Assembly (NCBI RefSeq): GCF_002776525.5
Contig: NC_045436.1
Span: 47,547,223 to 47,611,222 of the forward strand
DNA length: 64,000 bases
From: Piliocolobus tephrosceles
Lineage: Eukaryota > Chordata > Mammalia > Primates > Cercopithecidae
Direction: 5' to 3'
Positions 1 through 12,374 of this stretch are shown here, one piece after another. A model generated the notes under the pieces. It made no database searches. It saw only the letters and a list, made by a program, of their open reading frames with translations, and was not told the DNA's origin. The position numbers were made by a program, and so were the translations under genes. Numbering within the stretch: the first letter of the stretch is position 1; each line of letters begins with the position of its first letter.

Positions 1-136
1 TTATTGAACTTAAGTAGAGTTCTGTTTGAATCCTGGTTCTGCTCTGTTATGTGCAAGTTACTTAACCCATCTAAACCTCAGTCTCCTCATCTATAAAAAG
101 AAAATAATTATACCTTCCTCTAGAGTTCCTGTGAAG
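1..136 (+). repeat. MIR fragment
   Basis: The order of motifs TTTGAATCCTGGTTCTGC, GTGCAAGTTACTTAACCC and CCTCAGTCTCCTCATCTATAAAA is the tRNA-derived MIR core in sense orientation. It is cut at the window edge and interrupted on the right by an Alu. Confidence 0.8.
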
Positions 137-449
137 TTTATTTATTTACTTATTTTTATTTTTAATTTGGGAGGTGTTTTTTGAGACAGGGTCTCACTCT
201 GTTGCCCAGGCTGCAATGCAGTGGCATGATCACAGGCTCAAGTAATCCTCCCACCTCAGACTCCCAAGTAGCTGGGACTACAAGCATGCATCACCATGCC
301 CAGCTAATTTTATTATTATTATTTTTGATAGAGAGGAGGCTTTGTTATGTTGCCCAGGCTTGTCTCAAACTCCTGAGCTCAAATGATCCTCCTGCCTTGG
401 CCTCCCAAAGTGTTAGGAATACAGGCATAAGCCGCTGCGCCCAGACCCG
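137..449 (-). repeat. Alu, old (AluJ-like), antisense
   Basis: The segment reads as reverse complement of an Alu from GAGACAGGGTCTCACTCTG to AGGCATAAGCCGCTGCGCCC. Divergence is high, and the stretch normally containing 'cactgcagcctcgaactcc' is missing near 236. The motif CAAATGATCCTCCTGCCT suggests the J lineage. Confidence 0.85.
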
Positions 450-1118
450 GTGAAGTGTACTAAAAAGTGCAACTGTATATGAAATTTCTTAGTGTTGTAC
501 CCTAGAGCACAGTCAATTTGCAGTAAACAGTGGCCATTTCTAGTATTCTCCTTTTTAGTACTGATGAGTAGTTCCCTTGTCTGTTGTGAGGCACCATGAG
601 GATGTTTAAAAATCTCATAACATAAAACCAAGACTAGCAAATGTTTCTTAAATGTAAAATAAGAGAATATTAGCTATATATGATTTGAATCAACTGTTTA
701 ATCCAGGGAATATAGATTTTGTTTGTTTGTTTGTTTTTGGTTTGTTTGCTTTTTCCTCTTTACAATGAAGGTGTTGTTTCTGAGCAGAAATTAGTTTAGC
801 ATTGTCATACACTGCAGACCAGGCACCCCGCTGGGTAGTGTGCTACGTCCTCTGCTGGTATTTCACATCTTATAAGGCTTCGATGGTTCCACACCTCATG
901 TACAAAGAACTAAATAAATTAGGTCCATTGCATTGGCTTTTGAAATGAAAAGGTAATGCCTTTACATCTGATAAGACCGATTGAACCAATTGACTACCAT
1001 AAATTAACAGAAACCCAAATTTATATTTGATGTGTTTAGACTAGAAGTGTTTGGAGGAGGCCAATACTTGACCGTATTACAAATGTACAGCAAACATTCG
1101 TTTTTACATATGTTACAG

Positions 1119-1273
1119 ATTTGCCGCAAACTAAATGGTATTCGTTTCACCTGTTGTAAAAGCGCCAAAGACAGGACATCGATGTCAGTGACACTTGAAC
1201 AATGCTCAATCTTGAGGGATGAGCACCAGTTACACAAGGACTTCTTTATCCGAGCGCTGGATTGCATGAGAAG
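1119..1273 (+). CDS. INPP4B: INPP4B internal exon with the catalytic CX5R motif (partial CDS)
   Basis: This is a 155-nt exon of inositol polyphosphate-4-phosphatase type II, which removes the 4-phosphate from PI(3,4)P2 to give PI(3)P and so dampens PI3K/AKT signalling. Seen: an acceptor ending at 1118 (TTTTTACATATGTTACAG), 51 codons plus 2 nt in phase 0, and a donor AAG|GTATCT at 1274. Codon 13 (1155-1157) is the nucleophilic Cys and codon 19 (1173-1175) the Arg of CKSAKDR, followed by [10 protein letters not shown]. Known: this CX5R signature is shared with the paralogue INPP4A. Counting to the C-terminus puts the Cys at residue 842 of a 924-residue protein, which agrees with human INPP4B numbering. 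The frame stays open 29 codons upstream of 1119, but those residues do not resemble the recalled paralogue and lie across the polypyrimidine/AG acceptor, so they are intronic. All earlier exons lie outside the window. Confidence 0.96.
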
Positions 1274-1274
1274 G

Positions 1275-3049
1275 TATCTCACATGTTTTTCAAGTTTTTT
1301 TTTTTTCGTTTAAGGTCATTTAGAGTTGTTTTTTTTTTTTTTTTTCAAAATACATATTTTATTGGAGGACTAAATATTTCAGTACTTTACTGTATTTTCA
1401 TGGCTTATAGCTTATGACATGAGAGAGAGATAATTTTCTCTATCTCTATAATATTTTTATCTCTATCTGTATTCCCCTACTCATTTTAGGCTACTTTTCT
1501 AAACTTTTCATTTTTAGAAAATGTGGCTGTGTACACATTTGATGACATACATGATTATATATGATATTATATGTTTTGTTAGCTGATTGGCTGAAGTTAA
1601 GGGGCCCCAAAAATGTCATATGTAACACTGTATGAGCAAATTTTCATGATGCATAAGTATTTATGAGTACTCGCAAAATGAAACTAACTCATTATCCAGA
1701 CAAAATCTTTCCAAATTACAACTAATAGGTGATATTCCCATGGCCCACGGAGTCTCTGGGTCAGTAACCTCCTTTCTAAAGTTAATTTCACATCACTCAT
1801 CATAAAGATGGGATGACACTGATACTTTAAAATAGAGAATTAATATGGTTACTCTGCCGACATTTAAAATGCTATGCCCGAAGTCATGTTTCTTGATTCA
1901 TTTCCACAGTAATTAAATCTAAACTCTAAGCCATAATGGGAAGGAAAAAGTGCTTCATTCACAGTGTCTATCAGCAAGGACACACGTTAATTAAAAAGTT
2001 AAACGAAATTGTCTCTTTGCTGCAAAGCCTAGCTCAGAAGCACACTACGAAGCGTGGGACAGGCTCTGGGTTCCCAGAAAGGAATGTCATGTGATTCACT
2101 GGAGAGGGCTGCTTCTTATCTAGCCTGCCATTAGCTACCAGTTTTCTTTTAACTGCTGCAGTCTTTCATTGGCGACATTGACGTTTGCTTGTGCTCGTTC
2201 TATGCCTCTGTGTTTTCTCACTAACGAGAGGTTTCTGAAGTCCTGTATTTCATCCCATTTCATGTCTCTTGGCATTTTCATTGTTCAGTGGAGCTCTATC
2301 ATAATTTTTTGATAAATATGTGAGGATGTCTTAGAGGCCTGACGTGAACATCTCAGCCATATAAAACATGTTTTGTTGATATAAAAACGTCTTTCAAAAA
2401 ATAATATCTCAGCACTAACAGGTAAAATAACAAATTCATGTATGAAATCTTCAAATCTGCAGAAAAATAAGACAAACGTCACTGTAGATGGAACAAAGGT
2501 GCTTGGTGAGAAACGCAGGAATGCATGATATTATAGGCCAGGTACACCATGGGACTAAACTGATTTGGGTAACAAATCTTCTGGAAGATGAAGTTGCTGT
2601 CTGTTTATTTAAGATAGAAGGGGGAACCCTTAAATTAGAAATAAAATAATTCAAACAGGTAAATAAAGGCTATATGTATACTAGACATGTTATACTATAG
2701 AACAACATATTTTGGTATTGCCTATGATTGACATTATGTATGCAATACATTTGCTCATGATATAGCATCTGTGATGATTCATTTTTGTGTTTTTAAGGTA
2801 AGGCACTAGAAATTTAATCTAAAACACTAAAGGCTTAACTTGAAATCCCTAGTATTCTGGTGATCTTCTTCTTCTTTTGGTTTTGTGTGTATATGAGGAC
2901 TGTGCCAGAGTGTGTGACCTGTATTTGTGTATATATGTATGCACGTATTTAAAAGAAAATAAGATGTGTTCTTTTCTTTAATAACTGCCTTCATTTCCCT
3001 CTGGGTATTTTGCCTCACAGCACAGGATCATAGGTTTACAAGCTCTGGC
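1275..3049. other. Unique intronic sequence
   Basis: No repeat family or gene was recognised. Two poly-T tracts lie near 1297-1306 and 1328-1345. Confidence 0.6.
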
Positions 3050-3330
3050 AACACAGCAGAGTAGGTAAGAGCATGAGGCTTGGGAGCCAGCTGATTTGAA
3101 TCCAGGCTATATGCCATTACCCATAGGCAAGTTAGTCTCTCACTGCCTCTTAGTGCCTTAGGGCAAGTTATGCAACCTCTTGCTACCTCTCAGTTTCCTC
3201 ATCTTTTAAAACAGACATGATAATAGTAGCTCCATTTTAGGAGCGTCTTAAGGATTAAATGAATTGATACATGTACAGGAATTAACAATGTTTGGCACAT
3301 GGTAATCACTAAATAATGTTGGTTAAAAAA
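3050..3330 (+). repeat. MIR, sense
   Basis: Motifs in MIR order are GTAAGAGCATGAGGCTTGG, TTTGAATCCAGGCTATA, GGGCAAGTTATGCAACCTCT, CAGTTTCCTCATCTTTTAAA and AATAGTAGCTCCATTTTAGG, followed by the 3' tail TTTGGCACATGGTAATCAC. An internal duplication of the 'agtTA...CCTCTTAGTG' portion is visible. Confidence 0.85.
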
Positions 3331-3959
3331 ATAAAAAAATCAAGGGCTGGGATGTTAATACTCTGATTTTCCATGTGCAGTATAATCTAGTTAATTATGA
3401 TCCTTGTAGTTTTATGTTTGTGAATATTTTATGACATAAAGTTGGACTACAATAGCATATTTTAAAATAAAGTGTCCTGGCAGCTCTTGTAAATAAGGTT
3501 TCAAATGCAATATATTCCCTGTTTAAGAAAATCAGCTCTTTAAATAGCACTTTAAAAATGTGCAAGTGTTTGCAAATGCTGTGTTAATTATGGAAGCATC
3601 ACAATCCCTGAATAGGTTTTTTTATAAACATTTTTGATGCTAATGTGCATTATATATCTAGAAATAATCATAGAATTTAAGATAAGTCACCTTAGAAATT
3701 TCTTATCAATATTTTTATACATATAACTCTTACAGATTTCCTACCCCACCTGCAATAGTGATTCATGAATAAACATTTCTCAAGTTACTGCTTAATGCTG
3801 ATTGATTACCGGGGTCCCAAAACTCTGGGTTCTGACAATATTTTACAGTTGAGTTTTTTGAGAGGAAGCAGATTTGCCTAGCTCCTCACTCTGCCATCTG
3901 TCAAATCCCACCCTTCAGACAGTGGTTTTTAAATGAACTGTAACTTTTAAAAAATACAT
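3331..3959. other. Unique intronic sequence
   Basis: AT-rich; nothing recognised. Confidence 0.5.
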
Positions 3960-4155
3960 ATGTTTGATTGGTGTGTTAAAAGGTGGAAAGATGGGAAGGG
4001 AGTGAGGGATGAGAAACTACCTATTGGGTACAATGTACACTATTCAGGTGGTGTTTACACTGAAAGCCCAGACTTCAGCACTGTGCAGTATGTCCATGTA
4101 ACAAAGATGCATCTGTACCCCCTAAATCTATTTTTAAAAGTATATCAAGATGTAG
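3960..4155 (+). repeat. Old L1 3' end fragment, sense
   Basis: AACTACCTATTGGGTACAAT, GTCCATGTAACAAAGATGCA and TGTACCCCCTAAATCTATTT match the 3' end of mammalian-wide L1M elements. The fragment is severely 5' truncated. Confidence 0.7.
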
Positions 4156-6774
4156 TTTAAGTTATCATCATCTTGGGTTCAATTTTATAATAAAACAGCA
4201 TGTCCTATACTGAAACAAAATACATGTGTTTAGACCCCCACATGGATTATAATTGAGAAGATCTGAATGGGTCCTGGAATTTAATTTTTTAAGAACTTTA
4301 CAGACATTCTGGGGAACAACTCTGGATTTTTAAAAATCAGTGTTTTAAGGGAATGTGATTTGTGTGTTTTTGAATTTACTGCAAGTTTTAATTTTATTTA
4401 ATATCAGTTGCAGTTTATTTTACCTTTGAATTATTCCAATCACCTTCCAGGCTATTTTATCTGGATTTCTTAAAAATTCACCAAGGTTTCTTCATCGTAA
4501 AAATTCAAGGGAAAAATAAAGTTCACCAAGGTTATCATAGCACTCTTTATTTAGTTTTATTTTTTCCATATCTATATTAATTATATTCTGTTGTATATGC
4601 TTATCTCTGTAGCAGTTTCAAATTATTTATGATGAGTAAAGGTATATAAATGAAAGTAAATAAAGCTCCATCTGGTTCTTATTCAGAAATCCCCACAGGA
4701 GAAGCAGCTCTCTGAAGGTAGAGACTTTTGTTTCTTTTTGTTCACTACTATGTTTTCAGTACCTAAAACAGTATCCAGTGCACACAGTATAATTTTTTTC
4801 TCAATAAATATACAATAAAGGAATAATGAATGACAGGGTTTCTAAAACTTTCGGGTCCTATGTATTAGATGGTATTGTGCATACATAGGCATTTTAAATT
4901 AAGCATATGAAGTTATCACTTGATTGTCACATATTGATAAGCACAAGTTGCAGAATATGAAAGAAAAGTCTTATTATCCTAATTCAAAAACAAATAGGCA
5001 ATAAAGAAACCATTTCAGCTCACCACCTGAATCCACCCTTTGTACAACTGTTAAAAAATTCAGACTTCCTTTTTTCCACATATCCAGTATTACTTTCAGC
5101 TGCACACTCCTGATGGACTTTTGAGTACCATCTGTTTGATGAAATGGCATAAATGCCTCTTCAGAATAGAAGATTAAAACAAGGTATCTGGGTGATCTGA
5201 CTCTGTAAGGCTCTCTTAGTGGTTGACTATATCTTTAAGACCAAAACAGTGATTCTTAACCCACATTGACCATCATAAATCTAGAAAACTATTTTAACAA
5301 AAAATAATTGTATAGGGAAATTTAATGCCTCTGTAAAGTAAATTAAAACAAAAATACCATGGTACTGTTTTTTTCCTTAACAGGAACTCTAGGATGATGG
5401 CTATACGAAGTAATAATGTGACACCATAGTTCTCAATTGTCTTTTGTTTTACACTACATTACTTTCTCAATCTGTCATGGCTCCTTAAAATTAGGATAGT
5501 TAATATGCCGTTAGTAGGAAGACTCAGGGTAAGTTTCAGCATATACTTATGTATCACCCTTGCAATACAGGGCTTTAGTCATTCTATTTCAGTAAATATT
5601 TAATTTATAAGAGACTTAAAAGGCCCATTGGCCTTATTGAGTTTCATTTATTAAATGTCATATTCTCAAATGTTGCACCTGTAATTTATCTGTTGGGGGA
5701 GCGTAATTTATGAAGTATTCTGCTTTATAAGTAAATGACTCTTAACCAATTGATGTCTGCAAAAGATGTGTTTGTATGACTTCCTCCCTTGTAGGGGTCA
5801 CTTTTAAGTAATGTAGTTCAATTATTGTTAAAATAGAAAAGTTTCTTCCTTCTATCTTTAGTCTTGTTTCCACTTGAGCTTATTTTTTTCTTTGTTTTTG
5901 ATTGTACTCATTGGAGAAGAGCTGCTATTATTTCATATTATATCCTATTTGAAATATTAAAGAGAATTATAAGCATTGTAAACGTAGGTAATTGAAGTTT
6001 GCAGCTATTTTTTGACTACTTGAAAGAGATGTGTTTGTAGGGAACATCGTAATTGGGAACAGTTTTTCCATGATTGCTAAGTATTGTCTCCTCCCTTGAG
6101 AATTTCAGTGGTGTGTTTGCTACATTACTTCAGTCAGTATTTGCAGCAAATAACAGGAGTAAGCTGAGAAAGAGTCACCTTCAACTCAGGGTTATTAATA
6201 AAAACATGAAAATTGACCTTATTTGGTATGTTTTTACTTCAGCTGAAGGTGAGTTGAAAGATACTGCAAAGAATGTGTACATCCTTAGAAATCATGTTAG
6301 AGCAAGTAGCTTTTAATAAGCCATCCACTATAAACCCCAGAAGAGAACTAACCTTCCTGGGGAAATCAAAGAATGGCCTACAAAGGACTTCCAACTTCCT
6401 GAACAAAATGTATGTGCTGATTTTAGTGGATCTTCTTCCTATATTCATGCCTGACAAGGTTGTCATAGTATTCTGTTGACAGAAAAATGATGATTTTGAG
6501 GTCTATTTCTTTCCCCTAATTTCTTTTGTTGATAGGGTTGTTTTCCAGTTGTAGCAACTTGAGACCCTGTGAGCGTGGAGGCCATAGTCCAGAGCAGCCA
6601 TCAGCTTTATACACACCTTTCCAAGTCAACCACTTCTTTCAACTCCCAAAATTATTAACTAAGTGCCTAGACATAGAAGGATGTCAAACATATGTTTTAA
6701 CTTAAAATCAAAATCAATGTAAATGAATCTAACTGAAGAAAATACATTTAACTTCTGCCACAAATACAGGTTTT
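4156..6774. other. Unique intronic sequence
   Basis: A long AT-rich stretch without recognised repeats, RNA genes or exon-like frames. Confidence 0.5.
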
Positions 6775-6890
6775 TAAATCCAGGAAGACCTGGAGTTAAT
6801 TCCTTATTCTAACACTAATTATCTATGCAGTGGTGGACACATTAATTAATCTCAAGGCCTCAGTTTCCTAATGTGTAAAGGTGAGATGAT
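6775..6890 (+). repeat. MIR fragment, sense
   Basis: CTGGAGTTAATTCCTTATTC followed by CTCAAGGCCTCAGTTTCC and AATGTGTAAAGGTGAGATGA matches the MIR core and its 3' flank. Confidence 0.65.
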
Positions 6891-7855
6891 GCTCCATCGC
6901 CCTCTTTTGAGTGTTGTGATAAAGGAGATCACTTACTTAAAGTCTCTGCACCCAGTGGGCGTGAAGTGTTCTGCTGAGAAATGTTACCCTTGCTCTCTAC
7001 ACTCTCCCCATCTCTATCGACCCTGCTTGTTCTTCCTTATCCAATTTTTCTCTAAAAGTGCATCCTTGGATATTGTTAAAATGGGGGAGTTCTCCTGGTC
7101 TTCGAGGTCTTAGGAAAAAAGTCCCATCATTAACATTTGCTTTCTAAAAGCCTTACATTTTCTCTCAGTGACAGTAGGCTACAGGGTTTGGAAATCTTAC
7201 TAGAGCCCTAGCTATAGCATCAGGGAATCTAGAAGCAGCCAAGCTTAGAGCTGGGGTTAGTGCGTATCTGGGGTCCCCAGAGAGCAGCACTCAGCACTCA
7301 GTTTGTGGAACTGGTGAATATCTAACTCCTGAATTCCCACAGCTTTTATTGGCGGGTTAGTATATCCTGTAAAATGTGTCAGCAGCCCCACCTCTGGAGG
7401 TGAGTTGGGAAAATAGATCATTAATAGAAATATGTGGGCGTCATTTTCATAGTCAAAAGTGAACAACTTTTGTATATCTACTATGGCAGAGTACCATGCT
7501 GTACAAACAGAGAAACGCATTTGAAATCATAACAGCTGCTAATAGTCAATGAGGACTTACTATGCACTAAGAATAACACTAAGCATCCTATATGGGGAAA
7601 CTGCTGATTCCCACAAGAACAGAATCAGATAAATGAGTCCAGAGCGTAGGAAGCATTCATTATTAAGCAGTTCAGAGGATAAAAAGAATCACTGTGGCCA
7701 GCAGGTGTCCTGGAGGAGGTAGAACCTGAACTGTGTCTTGAGGATGCAGACAATTAGGTAAGTTGCCAGGAGTTAGGAAAATCTGTATTAGAATTATCTA
7801 AGTGGATAAGAGTAGCGCTTATTCACTCATCACCCTCGTCGAGTGGTTTTGCTTA
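6891..7855. other. Unique intronic sequence
   Basis: Nothing firm was recognised. A weak MIR-like motif (ACTTACTATGCACTAAGAAT) lies near 7555. Confidence 0.4.
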
Positions 7856-8276
7856 CATAAATGTTGTAATGTGTGCCACATTGAACAACTTATTTTCTTC
7901 AACTGATATCAACTTTTCGAGATCGGTGTTTATTTATTTTATATCTAGTTATCTTCCTTAAAACTTGTATAATACTCACTTGAATAAATAGACCACAATT
8001 TAGTGCCCAAAACATCTGATGTTTTGCCATTACCAACAATACTGTAATAGACATTCTCACATGTATATCCATGTATATAAACCCATAAGTAGAATGGGTG
8101 GTAAGGCATTTGTATTTTTAATTTTGCTACATGCTGCCAGATTGCTTTTCCAAATAGCTATACTAATTTATAAGCCACAAGCCATGCACATGTGCTCCCA
8201 TGTCTCCACACATCCCAATACTTGTACTGTAAGAGTTTTTAACCATCTGATGGATGAAAAGTGCTATCTTTAAGTT
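7856..8276 (-). repeat. Ancient L1M fragment, antisense
   Basis: The order ACATTCTCACATGTATATCC, GTAGAATGGGTGGTAAGGCA, CTGCCAGATTGCTTTTCCAA and ATCTGATGGATGAAAAGTG is the degenerate antisense of an L1 ORF2 3' region. Confidence 0.65.
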
Positions 8277-9634
8277 ATACTTTCTCAGTAACACAAAATA
8301 AGATTAAATATCTGTCTAAACATTGATTGGCCATCCAGATTCTCACTCATCTCATCTTCAATGTTTCACACAATGGAGTTTTGCACATAATTGCAAATTA
8401 GGAAAGGTTTCCAGCATTTATAAATAAACCACTGGCCTATTGTGTTTAAGTTACATTTAGAAGACACTGTTTCAGGAGTGGTGTGGTTTTTTAAAAATAT
8501 GCTTTATGTTTATGTTTTAAATGAAAGCACAGTGGAATAAGACAGGAGCATCCCTTGGGTTTGGACAGAGAATGCATCATGCTACGACGGGAGCCTGTGA
8601 CATGATGTGAGGCTTTTTAGCAGGGAAGGGGACAGGGCTCCACTTTAGACAAGGGAAAGACACTTCCAGCTGAGAAACAAAAACCTATAGTTGATTAGGG
8701 AGATGATTGATGCCTTTGCACTTGGAAAATGAGGTGTAGCAAGAACTAGTCCAGGAAAAGGTCTCATTTTCACTAAAGAAGGCTGAGATGCAGGCAGCCC
8801 AAACCTGAATGATCTATGGAGAGCAGTTATGCCAAACCCTAGAGTCTGTTTATGCCCCTGGAAGGTTGAGACAAGAGAATCAAGGAAGTAATTTTCATTT
8901 CACCACCTAATGATTTTTTCTACAAACACCCACTGCCTTGTCCTAGCCAATGATATCCATGAATTCATATACTCAATGTGCCTATTATGTTTGTCCTCAC
9001 ATACAAAGAAATCCAAAACTATTAATTCAATGAATTATCAGTATACGGTCTAAAACTTCTTGTCTTCCATCAGAATGCTTGCTAAACCCTGGTAAACACT
9101 GTCATAAAGTGGTTTCAGCCCGTCTCCTAACTTGAATATTGGTTATAGTGCTCCAGACACGTGTTCAAGAGAACAAACTGGATGGCTTCACAGGCCAATT
9201 TCTAAAGAAAACTGGACTAGGAGGCAACTGTGTTTAGGAATAAGCCCCCAAAATGTTGCAAGCTTTTCTCCTGATCAGAAGACCACAGATGACAGAGAAG
9301 TTCAAATGCTGGGCATCATATACTAATGCTCAAAGGATAATGGTCTAAAGCCCTATGAGCAAAGATGCATTATGCATAATTACACCCCATTCTCTTTCAT
9401 TTAGTGAGCGTATCAAAACTCATATGAGTGTGAATGACATCATTATGGGGATCAAAACTGTAATTTATAAAGCATATCATTTGCAAAATTGGTATTTTAT
9501 TAGTAACAAATCACATGTGATATCTCTCAAATATCACAGCATTATTTGGGGGTAATCACTGCTCTGGATACTCTAAAATCTAACAATTAGGCCAGCTCAG
9601 CAAAGAGCAGGCTGCCCCTCTATGGCACATAAAG
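8277..9634. other. Unique intronic sequence
   Basis: No repeat, exon or RNA gene was recognised. Confidence 0.45.
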
Positions 9635-9955
9635 TGGTTAAAAGGAAGGACTTCAGAATTAGACTGCCTGATTTCTTCACTTCTTAGCAGTGGGAATGAA
9701 ATTCTAAGAGGCCTTAGGTTCTTTATCTGTAAAATGAAACAACATATACAAAGAAATTGGTAACTGGCTATAGTTCACAGTAAGCAATTGGTAAAGTCAA
9801 ACTGTTATATTATAGTGATAATTTCACCAGCATCCTCATCTAATAGAGTTGTCATGAGCGCTAGAAGAAACAATGGTCGCTGATGCAGTTAATATAGTAC
9901 TTGTTACACAGTGAGGATTAGTAAATATTAAATGCTGTCATGGCTATTACTGATG
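9635..9955 (+). repeat. MIR, sense, degenerate
   Basis: GGTTAAAAGGAAGGACTTCA, AGACTGCCTGATTTCTTCAC, TTCTTTATCTGTAAAATGAA and CACAGTGAGGATTAGTAAAT follow MIR order. Confidence 0.65.
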
Positions 9956-10117
9956 TGTGGTGATGACTGTTAATACTGTTATTATTGCTTCTTTGCCATA
10001 GCAGCTTCCTACCACATTGTTTTTACTAAACTGTGAATGGCTATGATGTCCTCAAACTATATTGAGGAAAGTTAAAAAAAAAAAAAAAGTTAATTCCATT
10101 ATTCATACCATCTGTTG

Positions 10118-10297
10118 CATTGGTTCTCAGAGAGTGATTCCAGCATCAGCATCATCCAAGAATTTGTTAGAAATGCACATTCTCAGGCCCTTCCCAGAAC
10201 TACTTGACCTGAAACTCTACAAGTGGGGCCCAGCAATCAATGTTTTCATGAGCTCACCAGGTGATTCTGATGTGCACTGAAGTTTGATAACCACTTG
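10118..10297 (-). mobile_element. MER5A-type hAT DNA transposon remnant
   Basis: Terminal inverted repeats ATTGGTTCTCAG and TTTGATAACCACTTG flank a 180-bp non-autonomous element. Inner motifs AGCATCAGCATCATCC, TTGTTAGAAATGCACATTCT and CAGGTGATTCTGATGTGCAC are typical of MER5A read in reverse. No coding capacity. Confidence 0.85.
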
Positions 10298-10318
10298 CCT
10301 AATGTAAGGACATTGATA

Positions 10319-10985
10319 CATTTTTAACATCTTTTTTGAGATACAATTCACATATACTTACCAGACTATAACAACCACCCATTTAAAGTGTACAATGTAG
10401 ATGGTGGGTCATGAGACTCTTCCCAGAGCAGGTTGTGCTCTACACTCTTAGGGGAAAGGAATGCTAATATCATGAAGCTTCCATAAAAATCCAAGAGAAC
10501 TGAGTTCATAGAGCTTCCATATAGCTGAACGCATGGAGGTTCCTAGAGGGCAGTGCACCCAGGGAGCGCATGGAAGCTCAGTATCCCTTCCCTCATACCT
10601 CGCCCCACACATCTCTTCATCTGTATTATTTGTAATAACTTTATAATAAACCAGTAAACATATTAAAAGGTACAATGCAGTAGTTTTAGTATATTGACAG
10701 ATTTGTATACCAATCACTACAATAATTTTAGTACCTGTTCGGCACTCCTAAATGAAACCCCATTTCCATTACCAGTGTCTTCCCAAATGCCATCCCCCCA
10801 GCCCTTGGGTACCACTAGGTTTGCCTTATCTGGACATTTCATATAAATAGATTTATACAATTTGTGGTCCTTTGTGAATGCTCTCTTTCATTTAGCATAA
10901 TATTTTCCAGGTGCATCCATGTTGTCAGACATTTTTAATTCCCCTGTAAAGTTCCCTCTTTGTGAGTATTCTGTGCAGTCATTCC
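10319..10985 (-). repeat. L1ME-type 3' UTR fragment, antisense, split by an insertion
   Basis: TGAGATACAATTCACATATA, ACCCATTTAAAGTGTACAAT, TATCTGGACATTTCATATAA and GGTGCATCCATGTTGTCAG belong to an old L1ME 3' region. The 269-bp segment at 10401-10669 interrupts it. Confidence 0.75.
10401..10669 (+). mobile_element. Unidentified 269-bp retroposed segment with target-site duplication
   Basis: This segment splits the flanking L1ME. It is flanked by GTACAATGTAG (10390-10400) and GTACAATGCAG (10670-10680), an 11-bp target-site duplication with one change. Its 3' end reads TATAATAAACCAGTAAACAT and then TATTAAAAG, which includes a poly(A)-signal-like word. It resembles a mid-repetitive LTR or retroposon 3' end that I recall from primate genomes but cannot name. 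Confidence 0.6.
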
Positions 10986-11200
10986 CAGAGCATTAACATT
11001 TGGCTAATGAATGATTCCCTACAACAAAACAGGTGCACATGTAAATATGTGTTTGTCTGGGGTGGGGCGATGTGTGATTGTATGTGTACAGGTGGGCTTT
11101 AATTTTGTAGTTTCCTTTTTGTAGAGACTACTAAAAAGCTCAGGGCCAATTTTGTGATTCATCTACTTCAAATGTATAGCATTCTTTAATAGGCTTTCAC

Positions 11201-11231
11201 TGTGTGTGTGTGTGTTTGTGTGTGTGTGTTT
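11201..11231. repeat. (TG)n microsatellite, interrupted
   Basis: TG dinucleotides broken twice by TTTG. Confidence 0.9.
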
Positions 11232-11937
11232 GCCTCATTCTTAGCTCCATTTTATGACATTACTCTTGCATTTACTGTTTCTTTCTCACTTTTTATTCCT
11301 GATATCTTACTGAATTCGATGTATTCAGGTAAACTGCCTTAAATTCTTTTTGGAATAAGGCAGGGTGTAAATACTTAAATAACAATAAAATCACGTAAAC
11401 TATTCACTATATCCTATACTAAAGACTCTTCCTAAATTTACTCTTAGCAACCTTCAATATAAGCTGAAAATGCTAAATTTTTTCAAACTGCAAAATATCT
11501 GTTTTCTCACATCTGAATTTATGTGTTTTAAAAATGGTGTCTGTTTTTTCAACTATTTGAGAAAATAATGCCATTATATTTATTATATGCTTTAGAGTTT
11601 TCAAACCACCTTGACTGTTCTTTTGTTTTTGAAAATAGAAATACAATAGATGTCATCTTTTGTTCAGTTTTGTTTCACAATTTAATTTTATAACATAAAT
11701 TCACAGAATTTTATAACACCAATAGTTTAATTTGATTTTGTGATCAAGATTTTTTCTATTGAGGAAAATAGACTAGAACAAAAGTGAGAAAAAGACCTGT
11801 TAGAGCTGTCAAGATATATTATTTTTGCCAGAAAATAAAGAGGAAAATACCTTCCACTTCACAAGAATGAACCAATTTTATAGCAGCTGCTCTTGAAATA
11901 GATTTATTGGAAACTCCTAGTATCTGTAGTCGCTATT

Positions 11938-11968
<31 letters not shown>

Positions 11969-12342
11969 CATATAACAAAAATCTCATATGCATATGTGCA
12001 AGGTACATATTTTTAAGTATTACTTGGTCATAAAGTTAAATGGCAACAGAGACCACTGCGTAGACTTACCATGGATTCAGCTTGACCATATGAGAAACAC
12101 GTGGTTGACGGACTGTGGAAGCCCACACTCCAACAAGCATTTGATGAGTTTCATCTTTTTTTTCCTCTGTGGTTTGACTACATACATACAATTTTCCTGT
12201 GTATGTTAATAAATTAAAAGCTGCTAATGCATTGTGTGGTTTCTGAACAGAGAATCCAGCTGATTTTTAATACACTGAATAATAAAAGATGTGATGTTTC
12301 AGAAGAAAATAGATTATGTGATTACATGTAACTTTGCCTTAC

Positions 12343-12374
12343 AAATCCTTGCTACAGTGTTGTAGCAAGGATTT
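12343..12374. repeat. Perfect short inverted repeat (14-bp arms, 4-nt loop)
   Basis: AAATCCTTGCTACA and TGTAGCAAGGATTT are exact reverse complements separated by GTGT. No repeat family was recognised around it. Confidence 0.9.

Noticed and set aside
181..453. 90-aa plus-strand open frame
   Set aside because: Entirely within an antisense AluJ-like element.
1032..1118. Upstream in-frame extension of the catalytic exon to an ATG at 1032
   Set aside because: It crosses a clear polypyrimidine/AG acceptor, and the residues do not resemble the region before the motif in the paralogue. The exon start at 1119 fits better.
10448..10717. 89-aa minus-strand frame over the 269-bp insertion
   Set aside because: It spans the insertion border and L1ME sequence, so it is not a gene of the inserted segment.
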